Shown: piece after piece, positions 10,793 to 22,002 of the stretch
Layout of the letters: every line of letters begins with the position of its first letter
How positions within the stretch are numbered: the stretch's first letter is position 1
Origin: Cymbomonas tetramitiformis
Taxonomy: Eukaryota; Chlorophyta; Pyramimonadophyceae; Pyramimonadales; Pyramimonadaceae
Assembly: GCA_001247695.2 (NCBI GenBank)
Contig: LGRX02034645.1
Span: 1-64,000, forward strand
Direction: 5' to 3'
DNA length: 64,000 nucleotides
Translations under genes and position numbers: made by a program
The notes under the pieces: model-generated
The model's database searches: none
The model's input: only the letters and a program-made list of their open reading frames with translations
Told to the model about the DNA's origin: nothing

Positions 10793-13575
10793 GCCTCTTG
10801 GAGAGCTCGGTAGATTCGTCTGTCGTGCTGCGAGGAGAGGCAGAAGGTGGTGATGTACACTTTCTGTGTTTTCCCTTGAATTTTGTGGGGAGCACTTAGG
10901 TGCCCGCATGTTTCCTCTTTTTGACATGGGGTGTCCATGCTGTGTGGTGTGACTGCATTCATGACATAACCATGGACCAACAGGTCCCATCCATCGACCG
11001 GGAGCCACTGGGGGGCATGCCAGCAGGGTCCGCTTACTCCGTAACCCAGAGACCAACAGTTGTTTGGCGACGATCGGTCACATCGTATCATCTTTCCATG
11101 CTGCTTTGCATTTGGGTTGGGAATATGTATGCGTTTGTGGTATCTTGTCACGGCCCCGCCCTGCTCTTGATTTGCTTTTCACATCCACTGGGATGATGAT
11201 GGGCTGGCTTTTGTTGGCCGATCTCATGCCGTTCAGTGTGTGTGTGTCCGCTTACTCCGTTACCCAGAGACCAACAATTGTTGGGCGATGATCGGTCACA
11301 TCGTTTCATCTTTCCATGCTGCTTTGCATCAGGGTTGGGAACATGTATGAGTTTGTGGTATCTTGTCACGGCCCCGCCCTGCTCCTGATTTGCTTCTCAC
11401 ATCCACTGGGATGATGGTGGGCTGGCTTTTGTTGGCCGATCTCATGCCGTTCAGTGTGTGTGTGTGTGTGGCTTACATGGGGTGCTGACATCTCGTTGTG
11501 AACGGGGAGGCCACTGGAATGATTTGGATGATGGGATTGTGGCTGTCCCTGTGGTACCCTTCTGACGGGTACTGCCTCTTTGAGGGCGTCGGGGATTCGT
11601 CTGCGGCTGGCTCTATTTATGTCCAGTGCCTTGGGGCTTTTTCACCTGCCGGGGACTGGTGGTTGACAGCCACTTTATGGGGTGCTGACATCTCGCTGTG
11701 AACGGGGACGGCCACTGGAATGATTTGGATGATGGGATGTGGCTGTCCCTGTGGTACCCTTCTGACGGGTACTGCCTCTTTGAGGGCGTCGGGGATTCGC
11801 CTGTTGCTGGCTCTATTTATGTCCAGTGCCTTGGGGCTTTTTCACCTGCCGGGGGACTGGTGGTTGACAGCCACTTTATGGGGTACTGGCGGATCGCTGT
11901 GAACGGGGACGGCCACTGGAATGATTTGGATGATGGGATGTGGCTGTCCCTGTGGTACCCTTCTGGCGGGTACTGCCTCTTTGAGGGCGTCGGGGATTCG
12001 TCTGCGGCTGGCTCTATTTATGTCCAGTGCCTTGGGGCTTTTTCACCTGCCGGGGGACTGGTGATCGACACCCACTTTATGGGGTACTGGCATCTCGTTG
12101 TGAACGGGGACGGCCACTGGAATGATTTGGATGATGGGATGTGGCTGTCCCTGTGGTACCCTTCTGATGGGTACTGCCTCTTTGAGTGCGTCGGGGATTC
12201 GTCTACGGCTCGCTTTTTGGGAGTGTCTTGGATTCGTCTGACGCTAGCTCCCTCTCCGTGTACAGTGCTCATGGTTATTACACATGCCGGGGGACTTGCG
12301 TTCTTTGACCTTGATATGAAGTACTGGCGGATCGCTGTGAACGGGGACGGCCGCCGGGTGGAAGTGGGTTTTGGGAGGCGGTTATCCCTGTGGTGCCATT
12401 CTGGCGGGCACTGCCTCTTGGAGAGCTCGGTAGATTCGTCTGTCGTGCTGCGAGGAGAGGCAGAAGGTGGTGATGTACACCTTCTGTGTTTTCCCTTGAA
12501 TTTTGTGGGGAGCACTTAGGTGCCCGCATGTTTCCTTTTTTTGACATGGGGTGTCCATGCTGTGTGGTGTGACTGCATTCATGACATAACCATGGACCAA
12601 CAGGTCCCATCCATCGACCGGGAGCCACTGGGGGCATGCCAGCAGGGTCCGCTTACTCCGTAACCCAGAGACCAACAGTTGTTTGGCGACGATCGGTCAC
12701 ATCGTATCATCTTTCCATGCTGCTTTGCATTTGGGTTGGGAATATGTATGCGTTTGTGGTATCTTGTCACGGCCCCGCCCTGCTCTTGATTTGCTTTTCA
12801 CATCCACTGGGATGATGATGGGCTGGCTTTTGTTGGCCGATCTCATGCCGTTCAGTGTGTGTGTGGCTTAGAAGGTGGTGATGTACACCTTCTGTGTTTT
12901 CCCTTGAATTTTGTGGGGAGCACTTAGGTGCCCGCATGTTTTCTTTTTTTGACATGGGGTGTCCATGCTGTGTGGTGTGACTGCATTCATGACATAACCA
13001 TGGACCAACGGGTCCCATCCATCGACCGGGAGCCACTGGGGGGCATGCCAGCAGGGTCCGCTTACTCCGTAACCCAGAGACCAACAATTGTTTGGCGACG
13101 ATCGGTCACATCGTATCATCTTTCCATGCTGCTTTGCATTTGGTTGGGAATATGTATGTGTTTGTGGTATCTTGTCACGGCCCCGCCCTGCTCTTGATTT
13201 GCTTCTCACATCCACTGGGATGATGGTGGGCTGGCTTTTGCTTGCCGATCTCATGCCGTTCAGTGTGTGTGTGGCTTATCCTTGGACCGATTCCCTTGGC
13301 ATCACATAACCACAAAGGGCCGGCTGCACTATGTACCCTCACCAGGGATCAAAGGATCGGCTGCACTATGTACCCTCACCAGGATCGAGCAAGTCAGTGT
13401 GTGCGTGTCAGTTTGTGTGAGTGGTATCTTGTCACGGCTCCTCCCTGTTCGCAGGTCGCATAGATTCCATCTGCCATTGGGTGTAGCTCTCAAGTTTTTG
13501 AACGCTTCTCAATTCCTTTAGGATGATGGTGGTTTGGCTTTTGACGGCGGGCTTCGTGCTGTTCAGTGTGAGATG
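10106..13575. repeat. Complex satellite: interleaved higher-order repeats
   Basis: At least three modules recur. One holds CCTTGGACCGATTC and the sequence after it (about 10452, 10595, 13280). One holds CTTACTCCGTAACCCAGAGA (about 11032, 11250, 12650, 13063). One starts GGTGGTGATGTACAC (about 10846, 12468, 12875). TG-runs separate them, as at 10755-10790. Copies are nearly identical, so amplification or conversion is recent. It lies between the 9505 exon and the last candidate exon at 13748. Apart from the coding-like sub-array at 11498-12519, I see no gene in it. Confidence 0.82.
11498..12519 (+). repeat. 201-bp (67-codon) tandem repeat with continuous frame
   Basis: The motif GTGAACGGGGACGGCCACTG begins at 11498 (with a one-base deletion), 11698, 11899, 12100 and 12337. 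Units are 200, 201, 201 and 237 bp. From 11698 to 12519 one frame stays open for 273 codons and repeats a Trp-rich segment including HWNDLDDGMWLSLWYP and GYCLFEGVGDSSAAGSIYV. The first unit is out of frame. Other frames are also partly open, and there is no recognised domain, so coding is possible but unproven. It is embedded in a noncoding satellite. Confidence 0.5.
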
Positions 13576-13747
13576 CATGAGTTCTAGGTGAGATGTGCTG
13601 TGCCTCTAGTAAAAGCCTCCGGCATCTAGTACCGACGCGTGCACTGAGAAGCTTGCCGCTGCGTTTCGCGCGAGAGAAGGTCTTAAATCGAGTTGGGGGA
13701 AGGTCTGAGGAGGAGGAGGAGGAGGGTGCGCACCGTGGTGTGTGCAG

Positions 13748-14107
13748 GGTCTCCGGAAGAGCATCATTAATCACAGCGAGGTGTTTGCCGAGGGCGAAGG
13801 CCCGTCAATGGTTGCGCGGGAAGCATGGGGCTCGGTGGTGCGCGAGCTGCGCCCTATCCTCGATCTCAAGTACCACGAGTCCAATGCGGAGCTTGGTGGC
13901 GTCAGCGAGTCAGTTCCGGAGATGAGGGCACTGCCCGCATCCCAGAGGCTGCAAGCCGGTGGTGCTGCCCACCGCTATGTGGACGAAGTTAGTGGAAGCA
14001 TTAGCCTTGAAACATCAGATGGAAACAACAGGACGGTGGAGAGGATAGTGGAGACTACGAAGGTGATGACGAGGGAGATGTCCAAAATGAGGCATTCAAG
14101 ACATTGA
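13748..14107 (+). CDS. Putative terminal exon of the Sfi1-like gene, or a separate small ORF
   Basis: A CAG acceptor precedes 13748, and a 119-codon frame follows to a TGA at 14107. It begins GLRKSIINHSEVFAEGEG and ends in a basic segment. It has no Sfi1-type Trp repeats and no recognised domain. It starts in phase 0, which fits the phase-0 end of the exon at 9634, so it could be the C-terminal exon across a 4.1 kb repeat-filled intron. The join is inference. Confidence 0.4.
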   Translation, partial: GLRKSIINHSEVFAEGEGPSMVAREAWGSVVRELRPILDLKYHESNAELGGVSESVPEMRALPASQRLQAGGAAHRYVDEVSGSISLETSDGNNRTVERIVETTKVMTREMSKMRHSRH

Positions 14108-15330
14108 GATGAGTAGGGTTGAAGTGGGTTGTGTTGTGAAAAAAAATGACGAAGTGCCTTTGGTGCGAAGGGGAATAGGCAAAATAGAATCGGGGAGATC
14201 AAAGGGGATTGTGCTTCTCCACTGGAATGAAAGTGCCATGCTCTTGGATGGCGTAAGGGTAAATAGTCCAGGGGCAAACAATTGTATGTGAAGATATGCT
14301 GTAACGTGAACCATCCTGGAAATTAGTGAAAATTTTCTCAGTGACATTACTGATCACTGCGAAATTATTCTTCATGCACTTGTGAAGCGTATAGGTATTC
14401 ACCCATGAAAAGGTTATACTGTTGCTTACACCCTGACCCTGGTGGCACTCTTAAGATGAGAACACCGCATACACCTTATCATCAGCTCCGCCGTTGTAGC
14501 AGTAACGACCGCTTTTGCACACATACCCCCATAGGTTAATTGTGCCAGGGGTGAATTTCGCTAGAAATCGTTCCAACTGCCAACCGTTGGATTCATGTAG
14601 TATGAATGCTCACCACACAGGCTCTGCGTTGTATATCTTATTGCCGGATTTCCCTCTGCCCTTACATATCTTTTATTACTATTTTCACTAAATGGGCATA
14701 TAGACTTGCAGCTGTTTCACAGGAACTCTTGTTCGAAGACCGTGGAACATCCGTAGTCTTCTCTTTATTTAAAAGGGGTACCCAAACTTTGGAATTTTTC
14801 CCCTAATGTTTCGCGAGTGCGAACATTGTTTTACTGACGAATAGACGTTGATGTAACTTAAATTTTTGCGAAGCCGAATTTTGCACCAAAACATTCGTGC
14901 GAGCTTTTCGGAATGAATACTTGATGACACAGTGGATTCGTTTCAATAATTACGACGAGTCTCCAGTCTATGTGGCATGCAATAGTTGCATTCGTGTTGC
15001 GTGAGGATACCCCTTGCTATACGACTCTCTAAAGGGGAAAATAGGGGGCGGTACGTCAAGGTACAGGTGGGGGAAACTCGCACTTTGAAATCCTAGAAGA
15101 GTGATATTGTATACTTCCTATATACTTCCTATAGAAGAGTGATGTATATATATACAACCTCCCGGCATGTCGAAATGGTACACTCGCATTTTTCGGATCC
15201 GCGCGTGAAATACACGGTTCACGTTGTATATATATATATATAATCGAAGACGCAACACGTCCTATCGCCAAAGTCTATACTCGGAATCGCAGGTACGTGG
15301 TGCCAAAGGACGAATCGGTCCATCGTCTTC
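14108..15330. other. AT-rich intergenic DNA
   Basis: Composition changes sharply from the GC-rich gene on the left. There are short TA-rich stretches near 15130-15245 and a small direct repeat of TATACTTCCTATA near 15111-15135. I see no gene or repeat family member. Confidence 0.5.
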
Positions 15331-16215
15331 CTATTTTTGAACCACTCCTCGGAGGCTCGCATCATATTTCTCTACGAAACTCGCAGGCAGTGGTTTAGTT
15401 TCCAGTTTAAGTGGCTCAAGAGATTGAAGTGAATCTTCAATATCTGCACTGGTTCTTTCTATGTCATAAGAGGAAGCCTCGCCAAAATCATAACGGCTGC
15501 TTGAGCTTATGTAGATGTCATACAGTTGGCAAATTTGAACATGATTGTTCATAGGGCTAGGTTCGTGCAGGCTGGCTCCAACAAGAAGCTTCCAACCGTT
15601 TATGCCAAGTAATAGGACGTCGCCACAAACGTCACAAAACAAAGCCTTTGCTGCAGTTGGCTTGATCTGCTGCTTTTGAATACTGCCCTATTTTTTGCTG
15701 TCTGCGTAAGCAAAACCACAAAAATATTTGTCGGATATGTCCTCATTGTTTTTCAACATAAGTGACATAGGTAGGTCGTGTAGTTTCTGTGAAAGTTTTG
15801 AAGAAATACTGGATGAGTCGATGAGAGAGTCGTTGAACAATTTATAGGCGGTCGTTTCAAACAGGTTGCGACTGAACGATTTAACGACTTGTATGCTTAC
15901 ACGTGGCCTACAATCCTAAAATAGATAGTCTGAAGTTACTAAACCATAATCAGATTTGCCAGTTTTTAGTTGTGTGTTCCATCAGGGCATGCGTTGAAAA
16001 GTATTTTGACAGCTAATTCAAAATTTTCATATCAGTCATATCGACTAGACGTTTGATCATTGGTCTAAGAATGATTCCTTTGAGTACTTAAGACGAACAG
16101 ACACCGATTGCGCTACAGGGATTACCAGATTTTTGTTATAACCAATTGGCTTGAGAGTTCTAAAGGTCGGGTTTCGATGCTGCAATATGTGCCACCATTT
16201 TAGCATAGAATTTCG
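15331..16215 (-). pseudogene. Decayed intronless ORF of unknown function
   Basis: Read on the minus strand, a protein-like frame runs from about 16210 down to 15331 but is broken. Intact pieces include KYFCGFAYADSK and ALFCDVCGDVLLLGINGWKL. An in-frame TAG lies at 15688-15690 and another at 15916-15918. The frame must also shift at least twice between about 15950 and 16080 to stay coding-like. The last uninterrupted stretch is 103 codons ending at 15331. I do not recognise the family. The paired Cys (CDVC) might be half of a metal site. Several disruptions of different kinds argue for decay rather than introns or a variant code. Confidence 0.45.
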
Positions 16216-16219
16216 TTAT

Positions 16220-17300
16220 CGAAACTCTGCATCTTCAAGTTTGCTGCTTCATTTTGCTCTATGTTTGTTAATATCGTGTTTCCCAATGTGCATTTAACCT
16301 AAAATTTTGCTACCATAGTGCATTGATGTGTATGGACAATTCAAATCGCATGTCCGAGCGCGGAGGGGGGATGTTACCTCAATGTTTGAGATTTACTTTT
16401 GAGATTCCTTTTCAGGAATTTGTGAGATTACGTTTTTACTATTTTATCATAAACTGTACAGACGAGTACAAAAAAGGGGATCACGTTTAAAAGTATGCGA
16501 AAATTGGCACCACTACATCACTGCGGGTATGTGTTTTTCGGCTTCAAGAATTTTCGCTCGTTTCGTTATTTTGGGTTTCAAGATGTCCAAGCAGTTTTCG
16601 GTACATATATTCTGGAGTAGTGCCATCGTGTTCATGAAGAGCCCTGGGTCATACTGGCATGTCTCGTCGTGCTATTTGCCCCCTAGTACAACGGGGGCAC
16701 TGTTCGGGCTAGGTATTCTAGCAAGGAGGCTATGGTCAATGATAACAAGGTACAGTATGTATGCAATACGCGAATTCACTATCTTGAGGTTACACTACCA
16801 TAATTGTCATATTATCATCGTGACATGAAAATTACACACGAGTCATGGGATCGTATGTCATCAGTGTACCATAGTTCTTGATGGCAGGGCGCTGCCCACA
16901 TAGTCTTTATTTGCAATAATACAAAAATAATAAAATATATTCTCGACATTTCTGTTCTTGATTGAATAGGCGGACAATGCTTACAAGGTACTTTTATCTC
17001 ATGTATTCCCTTTGACCGCACCAGGATGATATTGCATCATTGAATCTGTTGGCTTTGCTCGAATATTGCTTACAACAACAGCAGTCCACATACACCGCAT
17101 TCCCTCGCAAACCCATAACTCGTTGATGCACAGTGTGCATATGTGTATGTAAGACTGCTTGAATTTGAGTATTGCAAAATTATTTGAAAACTTTGAGTTG
17201 TGTCCTTCTAGGGAGCAGTTTCGAAAGTTTATTCTGTAATATGCTGCACGATGTGCCTAAAACGTGCAAAAGTCTAGCTACCTGCAGTTGCCATGGTCGT
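16220..17300. other. AT-rich intergenic DNA
   Basis: No convincing gene, repeat array or family A/B copy is visible. Short open frames here lack codon structure or homology that I can recognise. Confidence 0.5.
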
Positions 17301-17310
17301 GTTTGGCTCT

Positions 17311-18567
17311 TTAATTTGAACAGCGCCCAAAAGCAAACGGGGCGTACCAGTAACAATTTACACGTCGGTTGTCCTTGATTTCGACAGCGACTCCGTCACA
17401 ATAAAAAGTATTCTCTGTAAATTCTCCATCGAATTTGAAACCAAAATTTTCAGAGAGAATCCCTCGTCCATGCCATTTACCTGCCCTCCACTCACCTCGG
17501 TACCAGTCGCCAGCAACATATATAATATACCCCTCACCAGTGCGTATTAAGTCGCGGTCCATGTCTACTATCGGATGCCTATGTGTTTGGCATGCGCGGT
17601 AGGTGCGATGTGGTAAGCCAGGGTTGTTGTTTAATACCCCTCACCATTCAATTGACTATTGATAAAGTGGCCAAGGTATATATTTCCGTTGCTCCTGACG
17701 CGCTTTCCCTCGCCGTTGTACATAGAGTTGCAAAACTCTCCTTCATAAACGTCAGCTTATGCTGTTTTATGCAAACCTTTTCCACACCAGAGCCCTGCTT
17801 TGAACTCTCCCTCGTAAATGTCTCCGGCACTGGCATCGGTGTGCTTCCCTCGGCCATCGTATGAACCGTGGACAAAGTTTCCCTCATATACATCCCTATT
17901 CGGACAACAGTGTTTGCCAAAACGGTGTTTCTTATTTTTCGCACCATCCACCTGAATACCTTCCCCCGTGGGCATAGAAAATAGCACCTTCACCATGAGA
18001 CATACCATCCATGATATCTCCGCGATACTCTGTCGTTTTGGCTCCGAAGACACTGAAACGCATCAAACCGTCCACCAGTATCCGAATCATTTCCCTATCG
18101 GACTCCATAAACAATTCGCATTTTGCGGGATGGTACTGATCAAACAAGGAGTTTTGTTTTTGCGGGATACGTATCTTGGGACTATGCTCCAGGGCCTGCT
18201 CCCTAGTAGCATACATCACGTGAGGCCGGCGACTTTCTGACAAGGGCATCGATAAACAAGGATGAAGCTTTGCAATTCGGCTATTCTCTTCCTGAAGGGG
18301 AAGATTGGCGGCAAGAAACGCCTCAACTCTGCACCATCCCCGACTCCAATAGTCTTGCCAGCCTGGTGCCTTATATTCGACAAAGCAGTCACACCATCCT
18401 TGCTTCAATTTCCAGGACTCCCAATTTGAGTCAACAATCGGAGTAGACATCAAGTCGGAGTGGGACATTGTGGATTTCAGTTGCTGCAGTTCTGATTTCG
18501 CTGTGTGATCTTGATCGATGCACGCAAAGTCTATCCTCAGACAAAGCTCCATATCTGGGGAAACCAT
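17311..18567 (-). pseudogene. MORN-repeat protein, disrupted
   Basis: The N-terminal half contains a Trp/Cys segment (YWSRGWCRVEAFLAANLPL) seen upstream of repeats in algal proteins. MORN repeats follow: YRGDIMDGMSHGEGAIFY, DVYEGNFVHGSYDGRGKH, DIYEGEFKAGLWCGKG, DVYEGEFCNSMYNGEGKR, NIYLGHFINSQLNGEG and DWYRGEWRAGKWHGRG. Such repeats usually place proteins at membranes or the cytoskeleton. Three lesions break it: an extra base in an A-run near 17935-17939, an in-frame TAA at 17757-17759 between two good repeats, and a 94-bp retroposon with target duplication at 17527-17646. There are no canonical introns. An upstream ORF at 18758-19075 may be its first part. Confidence 0.75.
17540..17633 (+). 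mobile_element. Family A retroposon, 94-bp truncated copy inside MORN gene
   Basis: The 13-bp sequence ATACCCCTCACCA occurs immediately on both sides (17527-17539 and 17634-17646), an exact target-site duplication. The insert ends in the family A terminus GGTAAGCCAGGGTTGTTG. Restoring the original site re-forms a continuous MORN repeat across the junction, which proves insertion. Net gain is 107 bp, which shifts the frame. No GT-AG pair removes exactly 107 bp, so it does not look like a spliced introner. Confidence 0.85.
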
Positions 18568-18757
18568 TCAGCTGCAAACTCTTTCCAAATCGGAGCATAA
18601 CAAGGCATATTTTGAGTTTTGCTCATCGTCGGGTTGTTGAGATGCGAACGAAGCCACCGATGTGAAATGAAGACTACAACAATGTCTGAGCGCGTTTGAA
18701 ATGAGCGAGCGGAAAGCTCAGTCCGTCGGAACTTCGACGAGGTATCTTTCTGAAGTT

Positions 18758-19075
18758 TTAAAAGTCAGCGAAGCGCACAAGCTTCATGAGTGTGGGTTCG
18801 GGAATGATCTCCGTTGGCCCTCTGATAAGCTCAAAGTCCCGTTTTCCCAAAGTCGGCGGAGAGGCTACGTTTTCTGCAGCGACGGCAGCCAAACCATCCA
18901 AGACGTGGGTAGGATCAAAAGTATCTTCAGGAGCGTCACAGTGCCCCTCCGAGTTGTGACGACTTTCGTCTGCTGAGAAAACGGCCTTCCCACAACATGG
19001 AGCTGTATGAGCGTATGCGGTGCTGATAGAACAACTCCGAATCGCGTTCGGCATAGAGGCGCCGTGAACTTGCAC
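18758..19075 (-). CDS. Hypothetical ORF, possible N-terminal part of the MORN gene
   Basis: This 105-codon frame lies 190 bp upstream of the MORN pseudogene on the same strand. Its second half is coding-like (VLDGLAAVAAENVASPPTLG). It ends at a TAA, and I found no clear splice junction to the MORN frame. No family recognised. It may be part of the same decayed gene. Confidence 0.3.
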   Translation of the reverse strand: MQVHGASMPNAIRSCSISTAYAHTAPCCGKAVFSADESRHNSEGHCDAPEDTFDPTHVLDGLAAVAAENVASPPTLGKRDFELIRGPTEIIPEPTLMKLVRFADF

Positions 19076-19079
19076 CTAC

Positions 19080-19870
19080 GCTAGTTAGTTGCACGTTGCA
19101 GTCGACCCAACGATTAGAGCCCTAGAGTTCTACAAGTACCTATTACCGAACGGAGGTTACCGAATCAATGGGAACATATCCATTGCGCGTGGTATCTGCA
19201 TGTCAACGCAAAATACACGAAAGATGATATAAAAATAAAGTTCTACAGGTTGGCCCATAAAAACTACTACATTTTCCCGGCTTGGCACATGAGTTCGTGC
19301 AAATGCAGCGGGGCCTGTGGCGGCATCATCATGTAAGTGAAATGCCCATTCGCATGAAGAAATTACCCATGCACACTGAAGACGAGCACCGCCATTGGGC
19401 GATATTAATACTCTGGTCGGGGACGATAAGAAAATCGCTCGAGACAACATCTGCACACTGAAGTTGAGCACCGTCGGGCGAGATTAGTACGCTGGTCGGG
19501 TACGATGGGGACAGCTCTGACGGTTTGGTTTGGGCCGTGCCAGGCGTCCTTCTACGACCCGTATCAATTAGAATTACTATTAGACGATGCCTTGCCTGAC
19601 CACTACAACCCATGAACCCAAACGCGGATCGATCTGCTCGCTATCTGCTCCAGACCAACTGGTTTATTGTTTGGGCGCTATTTTATAAGATCAAATATAA
19701 ATCCAACTATATAAAGTGCTTGAAATTAGTAATGTTTTCAATATCTCGAGGGGTCTTATCGATGAAAGCTCCGATATTCCCAAAGAACTAATCGATCGAT
19801 AGTGATTTGTGGACTAATAATCGAAATGTCGCATCAACCGAGCCAATACCTTGGCGGTTCGATGGACTTA
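19080..19870. other. AT-rich intergenic DNA with a small direct repeat
   Basis: Two related copies of about 80 bp, around 19372-19445 and 19450-19510, each contain GCACACTGAAG and GCACCG followed by GGGCGA, then TGGTCGGG. Nothing else is recognised. Confidence 0.45.
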
Positions 19871-19876
19871 CAATTA

Positions 19877-20033
19877 AACAACAACCCTGGCTTACCACAT
19901 CGCACCTACCGCGTGTGCCAAACACAGAAGCATCCGATAGTAGACACGGACCACGACTTGATATGCGGCGCTTCTCCCGGCGCGATCGGGGCATACAAGG
20001 CTGCATTAACGATTCACGGCAGTCGATAGATAT
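19877..20033 (-). mobile_element. Family A retroposon copy
   Basis: In the minus-strand sense it ends in GGTAAGCCAGGGTTGTTG, like the copy inside the MORN gene, and shares the internal CTATCGGATGCTTCTGTG block with it. It extends further 5' than that copy. I could not identify its target duplication by eye. Confidence 0.7.
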
Positions 20034-20077
20034 TTCATAAATGGTAGCGACGAATCCACTGTATCCTATAGGGATAT

Positions 20078-20250
20078 ATGTGTGTGTGTGTGTATATATA
20101 TTGTATACTTCCTATCGTACCACGTTCAGGAAAGTGTGTGTGTGTATACATATACATATATGAAGTGTATATGTATACATATGTGTGTATGTATATATGT
20201 GTATATATATATATACATATATGTGTATATATATACATATATGAAGTGAT
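20078..20250. repeat. TG/TA microsatellite tract
   Basis: Runs of TGTGTG, TATATA and ACATATAT alternate with two copies of ATATATGAAGTG (about 20156 and 20238). Open frames through it are composition artefacts. Confidence 0.85.
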
Positions 20251-20289
20251 AGTATGCTTGCCACTTTTCTTGAGATTGTTCAGGACATT

Positions 20290-20430
20290 ATCTGCCCGAC
20301 AGATTGTTGAAATGAATAGTATAGCTTCCCCTCGCGGTGGCTGATACCGCCTTGATGTTTCCCACGGCCTACTTTTAGTGGATGTCCCTGCGGTACACGT
20401 TGTGATCCTGTGCGCGGGCGCGGCACGGAG
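20290..20430 (-). mobile_element. Family B repeat copy (fragment)
   Basis: On the minus strand it matches the family B copies at 48.9 and 50.6 kb through the GATCACAACGTGTA, CACTAAAA and GGTATCAGCCACCGCGAGGG blocks. It is diverged and truncated. The local frame repeats HPLK, as in those copies, but then shifts. Confidence 0.6.
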
Positions 20431-20804
20431 CATACACAAATACATGCATATGCATACATTCGCCATGGCACCTCACTGTCATCATTGTTCTATGGTTCCT
20501 TGCATTATTGTACACCTACTAAGTGCTCTGCATTACTGTCACCATCGTACCGTTCGGTACATTTTGCATTTACTATTATTTGCTCTGATGGTGTCTTAGC
20601 ACAAATGCATACCTGAGGTGCATACTAATATCGCAGTTGGTGGTAGTGTGGGGCACCTACACACTTTTTGCATGACTGCCCCACGACACACTGGATGGCA
20701 TATGACGAGCACTCCCTCCCGCTCCGCTTGTGTGAATGTGCGATTGTCGTATCGTGGGGCTCTCTCGTGTGCGAGAGTGCAATTTCTGGTAGGCATCTAT
20801 GTGT

Positions 20805-21188
20805 GGGCGCTTTCGGTAACGGTTTAAGGGGCTAGATGAAAATGTAACGTTTTCATCGTGTACACGCAAACCATCAAAATTGTCGATAGCACTCATCACA
20901 CCAAAAAAAAACTTAGATTATCAAGTGACCTAATTATGATTATATGTGACGGCGCACCTTCCGCACAAAACAGGGGGCATCTTTTGAAAGGTGTTTGATA
21001 GCAGATATATATTTCACAATTGGAATCCGTGGCAAACGAGGGCGCCCGTACCGCATAATCACAATACAGTCACTAAAGTATTCATGTTTTTATTATGCAA
21101 TAAGTGTTCACAGCATATCTGGGACATGTGTTCACGAGAGAAACGTCACAGTGTCGTATAGCCCCTTAAAAGGTTCCCAAACACGCTC
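20805..21188. mobile_element. Palindromic MITE-like element, copy 1
   Basis: The ends form imperfect inverted repeats, with AAGGGGCTA near the left end and its complement TAGCCCCTT near the right. The halves are related to each other and to the neighbouring copy by reverse complement. A conserved box GGCGCACCTTCCGC lies inside. No ORF. About 384 bp. Confidence 0.65.
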
Positions 21189-21212
21189 AAGTGGGTGAGG
21201 ATGCTGACCCCA

Positions 21213-21616
21213 GGGCGCCTTCGGGAACGTTCTTAGGGGCTAGCTGCAAACGTTACATTTCAATCGCAGTGAAGCATGTCGTTTTCATCGTGAAAACGTG
21301 ACCCATAAATACCGTCAACACTTGCAGCACTATGAAACCGTGGATAATTAGGTGACCTTAACTCGAGTAGATGTCATGGCGCACCTTCCGCGCAATAAAC
21401 AGTAGGGACTCGTTGGAAAGGTGCTTCTAAGCCGGACATGTCGCAATTTTAACCACTGGCGTGGAAGGTGTGCCGTCGCATATAATTACGATATGGTCAC
21501 TTGGTTATCCACGTTTTCATCGTACTGCAAGTCTTAACGAATTGTCTGAAGTGACGTGTTCGTGATGAAAACCTTAGGTTTCCATCTAGCCTCTAAAAGC
21601 CTTCCCGAAGATGCCC
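21213..21616. mobile_element. Palindromic MITE-like element, copy 2
   Basis: The terminal inverted repeats include CTTCGGGAA and TAGGGGCTAG (complement at 21577-21612). Inner arms pair again: GCACCTTCCGCG at about 21391 with its relative TGGAAGGTGTGCC near 21459, and TTGCAGCACTATGAAA with the complement of 21510-21530. It lies 24 bp from copy 1 and is diverged from it. No ORF. Confidence 0.65.
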
Positions 21617-22002
21617 GAGCCCCAGGGTAGCACTCAAGTTTGGTATGGTGGATATTCCTAGAACCTGAGCTGCACCTCCTTGCCCTACTACCAATGCTTG
21701 GAAGCTCTCTCCCACCTAGACGACGTTACAACATGCAATGCTCGTCGATAACAGTGACAGGGATGTGTGTGACGAGTCGCGCCTAGCAGAGCTCCATCGT
21801 CACTTTGTGGCTCAGATGCAAATACATTTGCAATGCACCGTCGTTTCTCAAAAAATTAGACGATGCGTGATACGTAATGCCCATAGCTGCAATTTGATGC
21901 TGTACAAACACCACGAGAGCAGCCGGTTCAAGGCACGGGAGTGAGGACAAAATCTCAGTCAGCCATATCGGCGGTGTACGAAAACTCTAACATGGAGCTC
22001 TG

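Noticed and set aside
10740..10800. TG-run as a promoter or recombination signal
   Set aside because: Simple (TG)n microsatellite within a satellite; nothing indicates function.
17527..17646. Introner (insertion that is spliced out) in the MORN gene
   Set aside because: The duplicated site contains GGTGAG, a good donor, but no GT-AG pair removes exactly the 107 bp gained, and the gene is broken at two other places.
15331..18567. Variant genetic code with TAA/TAG read as Gln
   Set aside because: In-frame stops occur in both broken genes, but frameshifts occur too, and the DUF885 gene uses normal stops and closes its phases without reassignment. Decay explains both better.
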